This document shows positions 6,567 to 13,445 of a stretch of 23,917 nt of DNA, piece by piece. Origin of the DNA: AA29 sp041481445 (GTDB lineage Bacteria > Acidobacteriota > Vicinamibacteria > Fen-336). The notes under the pieces are model-generated. The model had not been told where the DNA came from and ran no database searches. It was given only the letters and a program-made list of their open reading frames with translations. The translations under genes and the position numbers were made by a program. The stretch spans positions 1-23,917 of the forward strand of contig JBGPBV010000112.1 of NCBI GenBank assembly GCA_041481445.1, given 5' to 3'. Every line of letters starts with the position of its first letter. Within the stretch, counting starts at the first letter, position 1.

Positions 6567-9500
6567 TCACTCGATCGCCTTCAGCACTGCGCCTCCGTTG
6601 AGGATCAGGCGGTCCGCGGCCACGCTGCCGTTGAGCGTGCCGTTGACGACCACGGTCCCCCTCGGCGCCGTCGCCGCCCCGTTGAAGGCGGCCCCACCGT
6701 TCACGGTCAGGCCGCCGGTGGCGACGTCGAGGGCGAGCCATTCGGGGTGGGCGGCGGCTCCGATCCCGCCGTTGGCGACCACGGTGCCGGCCACGGTGAG
6801 CGACACCGGCCCCACGATCGTCACCTTGCCTCCGCCGTTGACCACGAGACCCTGGAGGTTGTAGACGGCGGGCACGGTCGTGCCCGCCACCCCCAGCACC
6901 AGGCTGCTGCTGCCGTTGACGATGAAGGTGCCGTAGGTGCCGGCGGGAACGCCCACGGCGCCCACGTTGCCGTTGAGGATGAGGTTGCGGAGGGTGGCGA
7001 AGTCGCCGGGATTCTGCCCGGGCGAATTGAGCGCGACGTCACGCGTACCCGCCGGCGCAGGCGGTGCCTGGACCGCGGGCAGGGCCACCGCGTTGGTGCG
7101 GCGCACGACGTGGCGCAGGCGGGCGCCTCCGTTGAGCGTGATCGTGTAGTTGGAGGGCGCGGCGTCGCCGTCTCCGTCGAGAGTGCCTCCGTAGGTCGGG
7201 GAGCCGTTGAGGCGCACGGTGGGCGATCCCGGCACCAGGAGGTCGCTCGTGATGACCGCCCCTCCGTTGAGGGTGAAGCTCTCCGGCAGCAACGTCTCCA
7301 CGGACCCCTCGACGCGGCCGTTGATCGTCGGGGCATGGCGCACGAGCGCCGTGGTGCCGACCCGCAGCGTGCCCGCGGCCGAACCGACGTAGTTCGCGTC
7401 CACCACGGTGGCCACGACGGCGTAGGAGCCGGGCGCGGTGGGTGGCGTGGGAGCGCCGTCGTAGGTCACGACGACGGCCAGGCCGGCGGGGACCGTGGTG
7501 ACGGCGACCGCGCGCGGCGTTCCATCGTACGGCAGCGTCAGGTCGACGAAGGCCACGGAGGCGGTCGCCTTGGCGACGGTGAGGGTGCCGGTGGCGAAGC
7601 CGAAGTAGTCGGCGTCGTCGATCGAGGCGTCCACGACGTAGTCGCCTGCGTTCACGGGCGCGGCGGGGCTGCCGTCGTAGGTGACGTCGACGGCCAGGCC
7701 GGGCGGGGCGGTCGTGACCGACGCCGCGTGCGGGCCCCCGTCGTAGGTCTGGAGGAGGTTCGACAGGCTCACCGTCCCCATCGCCTTGTCGACGGTGAGG
7801 GCGGCGGCGCTGCTCGTCGCCCTTCCGGCGACGTTCGAGACCACGCAGTCGTAGAGCCCGGCGGCAGCGGTGGTCACGTGGGCGAGGGTCAAGGTGGCCG
7901 TGGCCGCCGAGGGGTTGCCGGCGCTGTCGATGGGCGCGGTGTCCTTGCGCCACTGGTAGCCGAGCGGCGCGGAGCCGTTGCCCTCGCACGTGAAGGAGAC
8001 GTCGTCGCCGACGGTGACGTGCCGCGGCTCGGGATTGGCGAGGATCCAGGGCCGCAGCTTCGTGGTCTTGATGTAGCTCTGGAGCCAGACCATCGCCGGC
8101 CGCTCGGCTCCGTTCTCGAGCACGATGTAGGCGCCCTGGGGTGTCCGCCAGTGCCCCGGCCGGTAACCCCAGAGGGTGACTCCGCGGACGGCGGGGTGCT
8201 CCCAGAAGACGGGGACGATCCTCTGGTAGTCCGCGAGCTGGACGGCGTCGGACGGCCCGTCGATGTCGAGCTCCGTGACGTAGATGGGCACGCCGACGGC
8301 GGCCAGGAGATCGAGGTTGGCCTGGGTGACGGAGTTGGGCACCGTGGTCGAGAAGGCGTGCCCCTGCACCCCGACGTAGTCGATCAGTCCCCGCTCCTTC
8401 AGCAGGTTGATGATCGTGATGTACTGGTTCATCGTCGTCGTGCTGTTGGTCACGCTGAACTCGTTGATCCCGAGCTTCGCGTTCGGGAAGTAGAAGCGGG
8501 CCCTCTCGAAGGCGGTGATCACCCAGTCCCAGCCGGTGGCGCCGGTGCCGCCGAGGGCGGCGATATAGTTGCCGTTGGTGGGGCCGGCGGGCGGGTCGTG
8601 GATCGGCTCGTTGACGACGTCGATGAAGTCGATGTCGGGGTAGCGCGCGGCCACCGCCCCGAACCACTCCTCGATCTCCGCGCGCTGCTCGCTCGTGGGC
8701 AGCGACTCGATCCAGGCCGGCTGCTGGTTCCCCCAGACGAGGTTGTGCATGCGGAAGGGCAGGGGGTAGGGCGTGCCGTCCCGCGGGTCGCCGGGGGCCT
8801 TGAGGAGGTTGTTCTTGGCGAGGTTGTGCGCGGCGTCGAGCTCCGTCCAGTTCATGACGTCCCGCGTGCCCTCGACGCTGCCCCACTTCCCGCCGTTCTC
8901 GGGCGTCACCTGGTTGAAGTAGGCGTTGAAGTTGAGGTTCTGCGTGGGGCTGGACACGCTGCCCAGGAACTTGGGCTGATCGAGCGCCATCGGCGGCCCC
9001 ACGGGGACGAAGGGCGGCGGTGGCGGCTCGGTCGTCCCCGGTCCGCCGGTGTCGAGCGCGTTCACCGTGAAGAAGACGCCTTGCCGGCCGAACGCGAACT
9101 TGTCGAAGCGCAGCCCGTCCTCACGTCCGCCGATCTGGAAGGTCTGGCTCAGGCTCCCGGCGGGGACGGTGAAGTTGACCGGGCCCTCGCCCCAGTCGAT
9201 GCCGGACAGCCGGATCCACTTCCAGACCTGCGTTCCGGCCGTGCCCTTGCCGTCCACGCGGTCCGTCGGGATCGTGTACCCGCCGCCCGAGAAGTTGTTG
9301 ACGGTGATCCAGGCGCCGTCGCTCGCGGAGGCCTTGAGGCCGAATCCGTTTCCGTAGAAGAAGCTGTCGTCGTTGGCGCCGCCGGGCCCGACGCGCACGC
9401 GCGCGTAGAGCTCCCACACTCCCTCCTTGGGGAACGTCACGGAGTAGGTGGCCACGCGGTTGTCGCTGCCCGGGTTCCCCGCGTTGATGAGGTTCGTCGT

Positions 9501-9683
9501 GGGGAAGGCATAGCCCACGCTGGGCGTGACCGTCGTGTCCACGCCGGTCGCGAACTCGGCTCCGAAGGTCCCCGACTCCGCTTCGACGAGGACGGGAAGG
9601 AGGTCCTGGGGGTCTTGACCTCGGGCCAGGGTGGCAGGGGCGATGAGGGCCAGCGTCAGCAGGATCCGGCTCAGGTTCTTCAT
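6567..9683 (-). CDS. Secreted multi-domain GH10 endo-xylanase with N-terminal CBM-like, Ig-like, two MBG repeats and an Asn-Gly repeat tail
   Basis: 1038 aa. The ATG at 9683 is preceded by GGAGGA and starts a signal peptide (MKNLSRILLTLALIAPATLA). Order of domains: residues ~27-205, a beta-sandwich opening VEAESGTFG, typical of CBM6/35-like carbohydrate-binding modules; a Pro-rich linker (TEPPPPPFVP) near 215; ~225-545, the GH10 barrel, with acid/base E359 in DVVNEPIHD and nucleophile E471 in IYVTELDIDG; ~550-630, an immunoglobulin-like domain (FTCEGNG to LYDCVVSN, with a Cys pair); ~632-705 and ~706-780, two MBG-type repeats (YDG, then GDYVV or GSYAV); ~782-1038, a Gly/Asn-rich tail with about eleven NG turns (for example FTLNGGAVI, LTVNGGAAF, LILNGGAVL). 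GH10 enzymes cleave beta-1,4-xylan. Most single-domain GH10 proteins are 350-450 aa, so this one carries a large accessory part, probably for binding, display or surface attachment. Confidence 0.93.
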   Translation of the reverse strand: MKNLSRILLTLALIAPATLARGQDPQDLLPVLVEAESGTFGAEFATGVDTTVTPSVGYAFPTTNLINAGNPGSDNRVATYSVTFPKEGVWELYARVRVGPGGANDDSFFYGNGFGLKASASDGAWITVNNFSGGGYTIPTDRVDGKGTAGTQVWKWIRLSGIDWGEGPVNFTVPAGSLSQTFQIGGREDGLRFDKFAFGRQGVFFTVNALDTGGPGTTEPPPPPFVPVGPPMALDQPKFLGSVSSPTQNLNFNAYFNQVTPENGGKWGSVEGTRDVMNWTELDAAHNLAKNNLLKAPGDPRDGTPYPLPFRMHNLVWGNQQPAWIESLPTSEQRAEIEEWFGAVAARYPDIDFIDVVNEPIHDPPAGPTNGNYIAALGGTGATGWDWVITAFERARFYFPNAKLGINEFSVTNSTTTMNQYITIINLLKERGLIDYVGVQGHAFSTTVPNSVTQANLDLLAAVGVPIYVTELDIDGPSDAVQLADYQRIVPVFWEHPAVRGVTLWGYRPGHWRTPQGAYIVLENGAERPAMVWLQSYIKTTKLRPWILANPEPRHVTVGDDVSFTCEGNGSAPLGYQWRKDTAPIDSAGNPSAATATLTLAHVTTAAAGLYDCVVSNVAGRATSSAAALTVDKAMGTVSLSNLLQTYDGGPHAASVTTAPPGLAVDVTYDGSPAAPVNAGDYVVDASIDDADYFGFATGTLTVAKATASVAFVDLTLPYDGTPRAVAVTTVPAGLAVVVTYDGAPTPPTAPGSYAVVATVVDANYVGSAAGTLRVGTTALVRHAPTINGRVEGSVETLLPESFTLNGGAVITSDLLVPGSPTVRLNGSPTYGGTLDGDGDAAPSNYTITLNGGARLRHVVRRTNAVALPAVQAPPAPAGTRDVALNSPGQNPGDFATLRNLILNGNVGAVGVPAGTYGTFIVNGSSSLVLGVAGTTVPAVYNLQGLVVNGGGKVTIVGPVSLTVAGTVVANGGIGAAAHPEWLALDVATGGLTVNGGAAFNGAATAPRGTVVVNGTLNGSVAADRLILNGGAVLKAIE

Positions 9684-9734
9684 CGGCTCCTCCGCGACGA
9701 ACTTCCGGGCGAGAACGGCTCCCTTGAACACATA

Positions 9735-9753
9735 TTGTCTCAACAAGAGACAA
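9735..9753. promoter_or_regulatory. 19-bp perfect palindrome, candidate operator for GH10 (and possibly GH3)
   Basis: TTGTCTC (9735-9741), AACAA, GAGACAA (9747-9753) is a perfect 7-bp inverted repeat in an AT-rich patch. It lies just downstream of the predicted -10 box of the minus-strand promoter, covering roughly +5 to +24 of the GH10 transcript. That is a classic steric-repression position. It is also ~60 bp upstream of the GH3 start. It has no run of U after it and is far from any gene end, so it is not a terminator. The cognate regulator is not identified. Confidence 0.6.
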
Positions 9754-9765
9754 ATTGTGATAAGG

Positions 9766-9795
9766 AGTCTAGTTCTCGCGCCTGTCGACTGTCAA
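9766..9795 (-). promoter_or_regulatory. Sigma70-type promoter of the GH10 gene
   Basis: Read on the minus strand, TTGACA (9795-9790) is a perfect -35 box, followed by an 18-bp spacer and TAGACT (9771-9766), a 4 of 6 match to the -10 consensus. The predicted start near 9758 gives a ~75-base leader containing the palindrome and GGAGGA ahead of the GH10 ATG at 9683. The region is markedly more AT-rich than its surroundings. Confidence 0.55.
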
Positions 9796-9810
9796 TATGC
9801 AATCTTGCCT

Positions 9811-12006
9811 ATGCTGGCTGCGATCGCGCTCCTCGCCGCCTCCGTCCTGGCCCTGGCCGCGCTTCTCGTCTGGTGGGCCTACCCGAAGCGGCCCGTCGAC
9901 AGCGTCTGGGTGCGGCCGGCCGGGCTAGCCGTTTTCAAGTTCACGGACGTCCCGAGGGGCCGGGTCCTCGCGCCCGAGGAAGCCGACGCGTACGCGCGGC
10001 GGGTCCTGGCCGGCATGACCCTGGAGCAGAAGGTCCTCCAGATGTCGGGCGACACCTGGCTCTGGGACTTCACCGGCCAGCGCCTGATCGGCCGCCCCTG
10101 GAGATCTGGACGCGATCGCCGCGCCGGGCTCCCGGCGCTCGTCCACTCCGACGGGCCGCGGGGAGTGGGCCTCGGCTCCTCCACGTGCTTCCCGGTCCCG
10201 ATGGCCCGCGCGGCGAGCTGGGACCGCGGGCTGGAGCGGCGGATCGGAGAGGCGGCGGCGGCCGAGCTGCGCGCGCACGGCGGGCGCATGTGGCTGGCTC
10301 CCACCGTCAACCTGCTGCGCCATCCCCTCTGGGGCCGCGCGCAGGAGACATATGGCGAGGATCCGTTCCTGGTCGGCGAGATGGGCGCGGCGCTGGTCGA
10401 GGGCGCCCAGGGCCAGAACGTCCTGGCCACCGTGAAGCACTACGCGCTCAACTCCATCGAGAGGACGCGGGCGACCGTGGACGTCCGCGCCGACGAGCGC
10501 GCGTTGCGCGAGGTCTACCTGCCGCACTTCCGGCGGGTCGTGGAGGCCGGCGTGGCCGTGGTCATGAGCGCGTACAACCGGGTGGGCGGCGACCATTGCT
10601 CGGAGAGCCGGCACCTCCTGCGCGAGATCCTGAAGGACGAGTGGGGGTTCCGCGGCTTCGTGGTGTCCGACTGGTTCTTCGGCGTCCATGACGGAGTCAA
10701 GGCGGCCGAGGCCGGCCTCGACCTCGAGATGCCGATGGCACGCGTGTTCGGCCGGAAGCTCCTGGCCGCCGTCCGGCGGGGCGAGGTGAAGGCCGAGGTC
10801 GTGGACGAGGCCGCGCTGCGCATCCTGCGGCGGAGGATCGAGATGGAGACGCGGCCCGATCCGCGCGCGTACGGCCCGGACCTGATCCGGTCGCCCGACC
10901 ACGTCAGGCTTGCCGGCGAAGCGGCCGAGAAAGGCCTGGTGCTCCTGAAGAACGAGGGGCCGCTCCTGCCCTTGAGCCGCGACACCACGAAGACGCTCGC
11001 CGTGATCGGGGCTCTCGCCGCCGCCGAGAATCTCGGCGACCGCGGCAGCAGCCGCGTCTACCCGAAGGACGTGGTGACGCCGCTGGCCGGGCTCCGGGCG
11101 TTCCTCGGCGGCCAGACGCGGGTGGTGCACGACGACGGCGCGGATCCGGCCAGGGCGCGCTCGGTGGCCGCGGGGGCGGACGCCGTGGTCGTCGTGGCCG
11201 GGTTCACGTCGCGCGACGAGGGCGAGTACCTCCCCTTCGCCCTCTTCGACGAGACGGAGACAGGCGGCGACCGGGCCCAGCTCGCCCTCGAGGACCCCGA
11301 CCGCGCCCTGATCCTCGCGGTGGGGGACGCGAACCCGCGCACGATCGTGGTGCTCGAGGGTGGCGCGGCCATCACGGTCGAGGACTGGAAGGACCGCGTG
11401 CCCGCCATCTTGATGGCGTTCTATCCCGGGGAGCAGGGCGGAGCCGCCCTGGCCCGCCTGCTCTTCGGCGCCGTCAACCCGAGCGGGAAGCTGCCCTTCA
11501 CGGTTCCCCGGGACGGCGGCCAGCTCCCGTCGTTCGACAACGTCTCGCCGAGCGTGGAGTACGGCTACTACCACGGCTACACGCTCCTGGAGAAGCGCGG
11601 CCAGGAACCGGCGTTCCCGTTCGGGCACGGCCTGAGCTACACGCGCTACGTCTACGAGAACCTCGCCCTCGACGCGACCGCCATCGGCGAGGACGGCGAG
11701 GTCCGTGCCTCCGTCGACGTGACCAACGCCGGGACGCGCCCCGGCGAGGAGGTCGTGCAGCTCTACGTGGGCTTCGGGCGCTCGCGCGTGGACCGCCCGC
11801 GGAAGCGGCTGCGCGGGTTCGAGCGGGTGGCGCTGGGTCCGGGGGAGACGCGCCGGGTCACGATCCCGGTGAAGGCGAAGGACCTCGCCTACTACGACCC
11901 CGTCGCCCGCAAGTGGGTCGTGGAGCGGATGGAGTACGACGTGCTCGTCGGCCCGTCCTCACGTCCCTCCGAGCTGCTCGTGGTCGTGGTGACCGTCGTG
12001 GACTGA
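9811..12006 (+). CDS. Glycoside hydrolase family 3 (beta-glucosidase/beta-xylosidase-type), membrane-anchored or secreted
   Basis: 731 aa from ATG 9811. The frame is open upstream, but that part crosses the promoter and palindrome and is not protein-like. The N-terminus MLAAIALLAASVLALAALLVWW is a hydrophobic segment without a clear cleavage site, so a signal anchor facing the periplasm is likely. Residues ~50-340 are the GH3 N-terminal domain (MTLEQKVLQMSGD, HSDGPRGV, VLATVKHYALN) with nucleophile D287 in FVVSDWFFGVHDG. Residues ~370-590 are the alpha/beta sandwich (GLVLLKNEGPLLPL, FYPGEQGGAALARLLFGAVNPSGKLPF). Residues ~640-715 are the fibronectin-III-like domain (VRASVDVTNAGTRPGEEVVQLYVG). 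GH3 enzymes remove terminal beta-linked sugars from oligosaccharides. Beside GH10, a xylo- or gluco-oligosaccharidase role is likely but not proven. There is no good Shine-Dalgarno at the ATG. Confidence 0.92.
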   Translation: MLAAIALLAASVLALAALLVWWAYPKRPVDSVWVRPAGLAVFKFTDVPRGRVLAPEEADAYARRVLAGMTLEQKVLQMSGDTWLWDFTGQRLIGRPWRSGRDRRAGLPALVHSDGPRGVGLGSSTCFPVPMARAASWDRGLERRIGEAAAAELRAHGGRMWLAPTVNLLRHPLWGRAQETYGEDPFLVGEMGAALVEGAQGQNVLATVKHYALNSIERTRATVDVRADERALREVYLPHFRRVVEAGVAVVMSAYNRVGGDHCSESRHLLREILKDEWGFRGFVVSDWFFGVHDGVKAAEAGLDLEMPMARVFGRKLLAAVRRGEVKAEVVDEAALRILRRRIEMETRPDPRAYGPDLIRSPDHVRLAGEAAEKGLVLLKNEGPLLPLSRDTTKTLAVIGALAAAENLGDRGSSRVYPKDVVTPLAGLRAFLGGQTRVVHDDGADPARARSVAAGADAVVVVAGFTSRDEGEYLPFALFDETETGGDRAQLALEDPDRALILAVGDANPRTIVVLEGGAAITVEDWKDRVPAILMAFYPGEQGGAALARLLFGAVNPSGKLPFTVPRDGGQLPSFDNVSPSVEYGYYHGYTLLEKRGQEPAFPFGHGLSYTRYVYENLALDATAIGEDGEVRASVDVTNAGTRPGEEVVQLYVGFGRSRVDRPRKRLRGFERVALGPGETRRVTIPVKAKDLAYYDPVARKWVVERMEYDVLVGPSSRPSELLVVVVTVVD

Positions 12007-12025
12007 GGAGGGGCTCGCGCGACGA

Positions 12026-12565
12026 CTAGTGGTGCGCGCGACGCTCGGTCACGACCATCTGGAAATCGCGGCTGGGCATCAGCGAGGGCGACATGACCGA
12101 CCGGAGCCGGTACCCGGGCGGGTGCATCCTCAGGCGGACGTGGTGCAGCACCGTGGCCGTCGTGAGCACCATCTGCAGCTCCGCCAGTCCCGCGCCCAGG
12201 CAGGTGTGGGCCCCCAACCCGTACGGCGCGTAGACGCCCTGCACGCGATGCTCGCTCCGGGGCGGCAGGAACCGGTCCGGCTCGAAGCGCGCGGGGTCCG
12301 GATAGTGCCCTCGAGGAAGTGCGGCACCGGCGTGCGTCATGAACAGGTTGGCGTCGCGGCCGGCCAGGACCGTGAACTCGCGCCCCAGCATCTTCAGGCG
12401 GAAGGCCGGCCCGTGACGCCGGTAGCTCGCGACCATGAACGCGGGGAGGTCCCCGGAAAGGGCGAACGCGCTGCCCACCCAGGGGAGGGCGCGCACGGCG
12501 GGGGCAAGGGGCGCGGCGGACGGCCCCGCGGGCGGCGGGAGCGGTGCGGCGGGCCGGGTGGCCAT
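12026..12565 (-). pseudogene. Cytochrome P450 with large internal deletion
   Basis: A 179-codon ORF holds only the two ends of a P450, which is normally ~400-460 aa. Residues 1-80 are the N-terminal part (GPAFRLKMLGREFTVLAGRDANLFMTHAG). Residues ~87-179 are the C-terminal part: YPDPARFEPDRFLPPRSEHR, the haem loop YAPYGLGAHTCLGAG with ligand C122, and the end of the chain. Missing are the B-K helices, including the oxygen-binding I helix (A/G-Gx-T) and the ExxR of the K helix, so it cannot be a working monooxygenase. Between 12307 and 12327 the +1 frame reads VPHFLEG, which is what precedes HYPDP in this P450 group. A one-base loss near 12307-12310 therefore brings the two ends back into one frame. 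The ATG at 12565 lacks a strong ribosome site. Expression as a small haem-thiolate protein is conceivable but unlikely. Confidence 0.8.
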
Positions 12566-12615
12566 CTGGGGCTCGAGTGGACTTTACCCCTGACTGGACA
12601 AGAGGCGTAGCATAC

Positions 12616-12636
12616 GCGTTCAACAAGCGTCAACGC
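12616..12636. promoter_or_regulatory. Imperfect palindrome upstream of the P450 remnant, possible TetR-type operator
   Basis: GCGTT and AACGC are the outer arms around CAACAAGCGTC, so only the outer bases pair well. A TATGCT hexamer (12614-12609, minus strand) lies beside it and could be a -10 box for the P450 remnant. The site is between the divergent P450 remnant and the outer-membrane protein gene. No regulator gene is adjacent, so this may be a relic. Confidence 0.2.
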
Positions 12637-12745
12637 TGTGCAGCCTGCGGATACGGATGGGCCGACTGGCCTCTGTCAGCTCCAGGGGAAATCGCGTTCC
12701 AAACGCTCGAACCGGCCGGACAGCGCGCTTCAACGAGGAGGTGCC

Positions 12746-13378
12746 ATGGACGTCCGGCGTTCCTTGGTCGTGATCCTCGCCCTGCTCGTCCCTGCGACGG
12801 CGTACGCGAGCGGGCACAACTTCGACGTGGCCTTCGGGGGGTCCCTCTTGGCCCTCGATTCGTCCTCGGAGACGGCGCCGACGGGCGCGGCCAGGCAGGG
12901 CATCGCTTCCGCCAGCGTGACCGGACCGTCCGACACCCATGACAAACTCCACGTGCTGGGGTGGCAGGTGGTCGCGGCTCACACGCTGCACAACCACCGC
13001 AAGTGGGCCATCGTGGGAGACATGAGCGGCAACTTCTGGGTGCTCGACAAGCCCACCAGCCCGCAAGGCAAGTCGGCGAGCCAGCAGGACAAGCCCGAGC
13101 TCCAGCAGATCACGTTCATGTTCGGCCCGCGGTACGAGTCGTCCGCCAAGCGGGGGACCTTCCTTTTCCACGCGCTGCCCTTCGGGTTCCGATTCGACAA
13201 CCAGGACAGCCGCACGATGACGCTGGCGGCCGCCCTCGGTGGCTCGTTCGAATGGAAGGTCAAGTCCTACGAAAAGAGCGGAATGGCGTTCCGAGCCGGG
13301 TACGACCGCCTCTTGCTGTACCGTGCCAAGGCGCAGAACCGGTTCTCCCTCACCGCGCTCTTCCGCTACCACGAATAG
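12746..13378 (+). CDS. Small outer-membrane beta-barrel-like protein
   Basis: 210 aa. GAGGAGGTG just before the ATG at 12746 fixes the start, and the signal peptide MDVRRSLVVILALLVPATAYA ends in an AYA-SG cleavage site. The mature part has amphipathic strands ending in aromatic residues: FDVAFGGSLLAL, WAIVGDMSGNFWVL, ITFMFGPRY, LFHALPFGFRFDN, MTLAAALGGSFEWKV, MAFRAGYDRLLLYR. The last strand ends FRYHE. An eight-strand OmpA/OmpW-like barrel is likely. I do not recognise a closer family, and no function can be given. It lies 67 bp before the kinase gene on the same strand, so the two may be co-transcribed. Confidence 0.75.
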   Translation: MDVRRSLVVILALLVPATAYASGHNFDVAFGGSLLALDSSSETAPTGAARQGIASASVTGPSDTHDKLHVLGWQVVAAHTLHNHRKWAIVGDMSGNFWVLDKPTSPQGKSASQQDKPELQQITFMFGPRYESSAKRGTFLFHALPFGFRFDNQDSRTMTLAAALGGSFEWKVKSYEKSGMAFRAGYDRLLLYRAKAQNRFSLTALFRYHE

Positions 13379-13445
13379 AACCAGGCGCGGGGCCCGTGGA
13401 CACCTTGATGGCGACCGTGACGAGCCCGAGCCTTCTCCTACCGCG

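Noticed and set aside
6592..7345. Tandem DNA repeat or CRISPR-like array suggested by the recurring ccgttgag
   Set aside because: The short repeats are codons for Leu-Asn-Gly turns in the GH10 tail, spaced irregularly and without uniform spacers.
9631..9810. Extension of the GH3 protein to an upstream in-frame start at 9631
   Set aside because: It would run through the GH10 ribosome site, promoter and palindrome and put a non-protein-like stretch before a normal signal anchor. The AAGGAG at 9762 has no in-frame start codon at a useful distance.
6747..10691. A 1314-codon + strand frame opposite the GH10 gene
   Set aside because: Low-complexity Val/Asp/Gly/His composition with no domain. It is antisense to a full-length GH10 protein with signal peptide and ribosome site.
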